From assembly GCA_964440795.1 (NCBI GenBank), contig CAYTTQ010000092.1, positions 1 to 8,551 on the forward strand: 8,551 nt of DNA. The letters run 5' to 3'. Under the pieces are notes generated by a model, which was not told the origin of the DNA, did not search any database, and saw nothing but the letters and a program-made list of their open reading frames with translations. Numbering within the stretch: the first letter of the stretch is position 1; every line of letters begins with the position of its first letter. Origin of the DNA: C00003060 sp964440795 (GTDB taxonomy: Bacteria; Desulfobacterota; Desulfobacteria; Desulfobacterales; C00003060). Shown here in pieces: positions 7,024 to 8,551 of this stretch. A program made the position numbers and the translations under genes.

Positions 7024-7377
7024 ATGTTTGGACTCGGATTGCCGGAAATTTTGATTATTGCCTTGATCATCCTGTTTATATTTGGAGCCAAGCGACTCCC
7101 CAGTATCGGTTCCGGACTGGGCGAAACAATCAAGGAAATACGAAACGCCAAAAAGGAAATCAGTGCCACCAAAACCCCGCCCAAGAACGTAGCCGAGGAA
7201 CAAGAAGGAAACCGGGAATCCGAAGCAGCCGAATCAACGGCAGAAGCGTCTTCGGGCTCCTTGACGGATTCAATCGAAAAAAAAGTAACGGACAAAGTGG
7301 TGGGTCAGGTGCCGGGTATCAGACAAGCCAGACGATGGAAAGACAAGGCTGATAAGATCAAGAAGTTCGTGAGCTAG
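7024..7377 (+). CDS. tatA: Twin-arginine translocase subunit TatA
   Basis: A 117-residue protein with the TatA plan: a short periplasmic N-terminus (MFGLGLPE), one membrane helix (about 9-20), the hinge FGAKRLP (20-26), and an amphipathic helix (SIGSGLGETIKEIRNAKKEI, 27-46). TatA forms the pore-like part of the Sec-independent pathway that exports folded proteins. Glu8 and 'RLP' also occur in TatB, but the Gly-rich SIGSGLGE is typical of TatA. The tail is longer than in classical TatA (60-90 residues): an acidic, Ala/Glu/Ser-rich stretch (about 59-80), then a basic end with VPGIRQARRWKDKADKIKKF. AAGGAGG precedes the ATG by ten bases. No tatB or tatC is adjacent, common outside enterobacteria. 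Confidence 0.9.
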   Translation: MFGLGLPEILIIALIILFIFGAKRLPSIGSGLGETIKEIRNAKKEISATKTPPKNVAEEQEGNRESEAAESTAEASSGSLTDSIEKKVTDKVVGQVPGIRQARRWKDKADKIKKFVS

Positions 7378-7651
7378 GCCTTTCTTTCCCTGCCATTTCC
7401 GCCGCGTTTTCCACACCACTCACCGACGGGCAGGCAAAAACCGTTTCCCCGTTTGTCTACCTGCAAAAGGAATCGGTCCCGCCCCCTATTCGGTGGGAGG
7501 AAATCCCTACTTCTTAAAAAGTGTTACCGTGAGTACCACAATCTGGCATTTTATTTCCGACCCTCGCCCGCTGCCGGTCAAGGCGCCACCTCAGGAATGA
7601 CTAACCATTTACAATAACTCGGTTTGTTTGTGTGCCCACCTGCTCGCTGCT
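7378..7651 (+). other. Intergenic region without a supported gene
   Basis: No open frame with a ribosome site is seen on either strand. The region holds GGCAGG (7429-7434), which can pair with either CCTGCC (7389-7394) or CCTGC (7460-7464). It also has a seven-pair hairpin TCCCGCC/GGTGGGA (7477-7498, one G-U) and a palindrome at 7521-7539. None of the hairpins is followed by a T-run, so a rho-independent terminator for tatA is not evident. Confidence 0.5.
7521..7539. promoter_or_regulatory. Candidate activator-binding palindrome
   Basis: GTGTTAC, five bases, GTACCAC: seven-base arms with one mismatch. It lies about 113 bases upstream of the -24 box of the sigma-54 type promoter, the range where bacterial enhancer-binding proteins usually bind. 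The link is inference; no regulator gene is in the window. Confidence 0.3.
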
Positions 7652-7667
7652 TGGCATTCACATTGCT
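7652..7667 (+). promoter_or_regulatory. Sigma-54 (-24/-12) promoter of the PilZ gene
   Basis: TGGCAT (7652-7657), five bases, then TTGCT (7663-7667). Against the consensus TGGCAC-N5-TTGC(A/T) only the last base of the -24 box differs, and the GG and GC pairs are correctly spaced. Transcription would begin near 7678, about 29 bases before the GTG start at 7707. Such promoters need an ATP-dependent enhancer-binding activator. Confidence 0.7.
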
Positions 7668-7706
7668 TGAATAAACCCCGGCCATGGATAACCGAGGTGC
7701 AAAGCC

Positions 7707-8551
7707 GTGAATATTGTGCAATCGTTTAAGCGTTTGGTTAAAAAACGAGAACGCCGACGGTATGTGAGAACCGCGCTCCAGGGTTCCGTTACGTTCGGCA
7801 TCGACGAATCTATTTTCAACGGGTCCGCCCACGATGTCAGCTTGGGAGGTCTGTTTGTGCAAACCGACACCGAGACGATTCTTCGTAACGTTTACGCCAA
7901 ACGGGCAGCACGAGACAACGACCCAAGCATCAAGCTAATCTGCTCATCTCCCGACACCCTTCAAATCAAAGCCACCGGAAACATCGTCCGAATGAATCGA
8001 AAGGGCATTGGGGTGGCGTTTACATCAGTAAAGGAGGGGACTGAGTATTTGTCGGGCGGACAGGGTCCGGCTTCACCCGAAACAGTGGATAATGCCGGTG
8101 AGAATTCATTTTCGCCACCGGGGCGCGTCAAAGACGGAAATGGCAGCTTGAAAGGCACAGACAACAGCAGAAAGACCATTAACCGCGAACATGGTCAATC
8201 CCTCGCAACCCATCGGTCCCATGACCGGGACGAGGTCTTAAAGGCGGCAATTATCGGCACGTGGATATTGACGGATCATCCGTTGGGAGGTGGAGAAACC
8301 ACTTACTTTATCGATGGCCGCGCCGCCGCCAGCGTCTACACGAATGCTTCCGAACTTAATCCCCTAAAAGCGCGTATCAGGGGAACGTGGACCATCGAGA
8401 ACGGAACGCTTATAACCACGGTCACAGAAGCAAACCCTCCGGAAATTCTGCCCGTCGGTCACGCATCCACATGTCGGATTGAGTCAATCACCGTCCAAAA
8501 GTTGGTATTGATTACGGAAGATGAGACACGCTTGGTGCAAAGAAGGCGGGG
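7707..8551 (+). CDS. PilZ domain protein with C-terminal lipocalin-like domain (cut by window end)
   Basis: The frame is open from GTG 7707 to the window edge (281 codons, no stop). GAGGTG (7694-7699) lies seven bases upstream. Residues about 14-110 form a PilZ domain, the cyclic di-GMP receptor module: RRYVR (17-21) supplies RxxxR and DVSLGG (43-48) supplies D/NxSxxG, so ligand binding is likely retained. Residues about 113-172 are a polar Gly/Ser/Asn/Asp linker, probably disordered. From about 176 a beta-rich domain follows with IIGTWILTD (182-190), TTYFIDGR (198-205), RGTWTIENGTLITTV (225-239) and LVLITEDETRLVQRR (266-280), reminiscent of lipocalin-like 'GTW' domains. There is no signal peptide, so the protein should be cytoplasmic. 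The lipocalin-like call is by pattern and weaker than the PilZ call. Confidence 0.82.
   Translation, partial: MNIVQSFKRLVKKRERRRYVRTALQGSVTFGIDESIFNGSAHDVSLGGLFVQTDTETILRNVYAKRAARDNDPSIKLICSSPDTLQIKATGNIVRMNRKGIGVAFTSVKEGTEYLSGGQGPASPETVDNAGENSFSPPGRVKDGNGSLKGTDNSRKTINREHGQSLATHRSHDRDEVLKAAIIGTWILTDHPLGGGETTYFIDGRAAASVYTNASELNPLKARIRGTWTIENGTLITTVTEANPPEILPVGHASTCRIESITVQKLVLITEDETRLVQRRR

Noticed and set aside
7477..7498. Hairpin after tatA as an intrinsic terminator
   Set aside because: The stem is fair but is followed by GGAAATCCC rather than a run of T.
7544..7559. TGGCAT resembling a -24 box
   Set aside because: The position of the -12 box reads TTCC instead of TTGC, so the GC pair is missing.
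7578..7862. Minus-strand frame of 94 codons covering the intergenic region
   Set aside because: It overlaps the sigma-54 type promoter and the PilZ domain on the other strand, and its protein resembles nothing.

Overview
The window is a gene-dense chromosomal segment with every supported gene on the + strand: eight complete genes and one gene cut by the right edge. The mix points to a Gram-negative bacterium, most likely Desulfobacterota (the former Deltaproteobacteria). The signs are an AarF/UbiB kinase next to a small phasin-like protein, TatA, a PilZ protein behind a sigma-54 type promoter, strong AGGAGG ribosome sites, moderate GC content, and a GHMP kinase of the kind I associate with that group. 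The lineage is an inference from gene content; no marker gene is present.

Left part (1-2608): two small helical proteins, one resembling the sll1863 stress family and one phasin-like, precede an ABC1/UbiB-family membrane-anchored atypical kinase. The 102-base gap before the kinase holds two tandem RNA hairpins. The second lies between a strong purine-rich ribosome site and the start codon, so it may control translation.

Middle part (2664-6961): a carbohydrate cluster. It has a GT-A glycosyltransferase, a small exported protein with an STN-like (secretin/TonB short N-terminal) domain and an arginine-rich tail, a second GT-A glycosyltransferase resembling the GT81 (glucosyl-3-phosphoglycerate synthase) family, and a GHMP-family sugar kinase. 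Two distantly related GT81-like enzymes plus a sugar kinase suggest synthesis of a glycosyl-glycerate solute or another glycoconjugate. The product cannot be fixed from sequence, and no matching phosphatase lies in the window.

Right part (7024-8551): a tatA-type translocase gene with its own sigma-70-like promoter, then a 329-base intergenic region, then a gene whose PilZ domain is joined by a polar linker to a C-terminal lipocalin-like domain. A near-consensus -24/-12 promoter sits just upstream of that gene, with a candidate activator palindrome about 110 bases further up.

Most interesting points: the PilZ/lipocalin-like fusion under probable sigma-54 control, the hairpin-bridged ribosome site of the UbiB-like gene, and the uncharacterised glycosyltransferase pair with its exported STN-like protein. 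I saw no RNA genes, CRISPR arrays, insertion sequences or clear intrinsic terminators.
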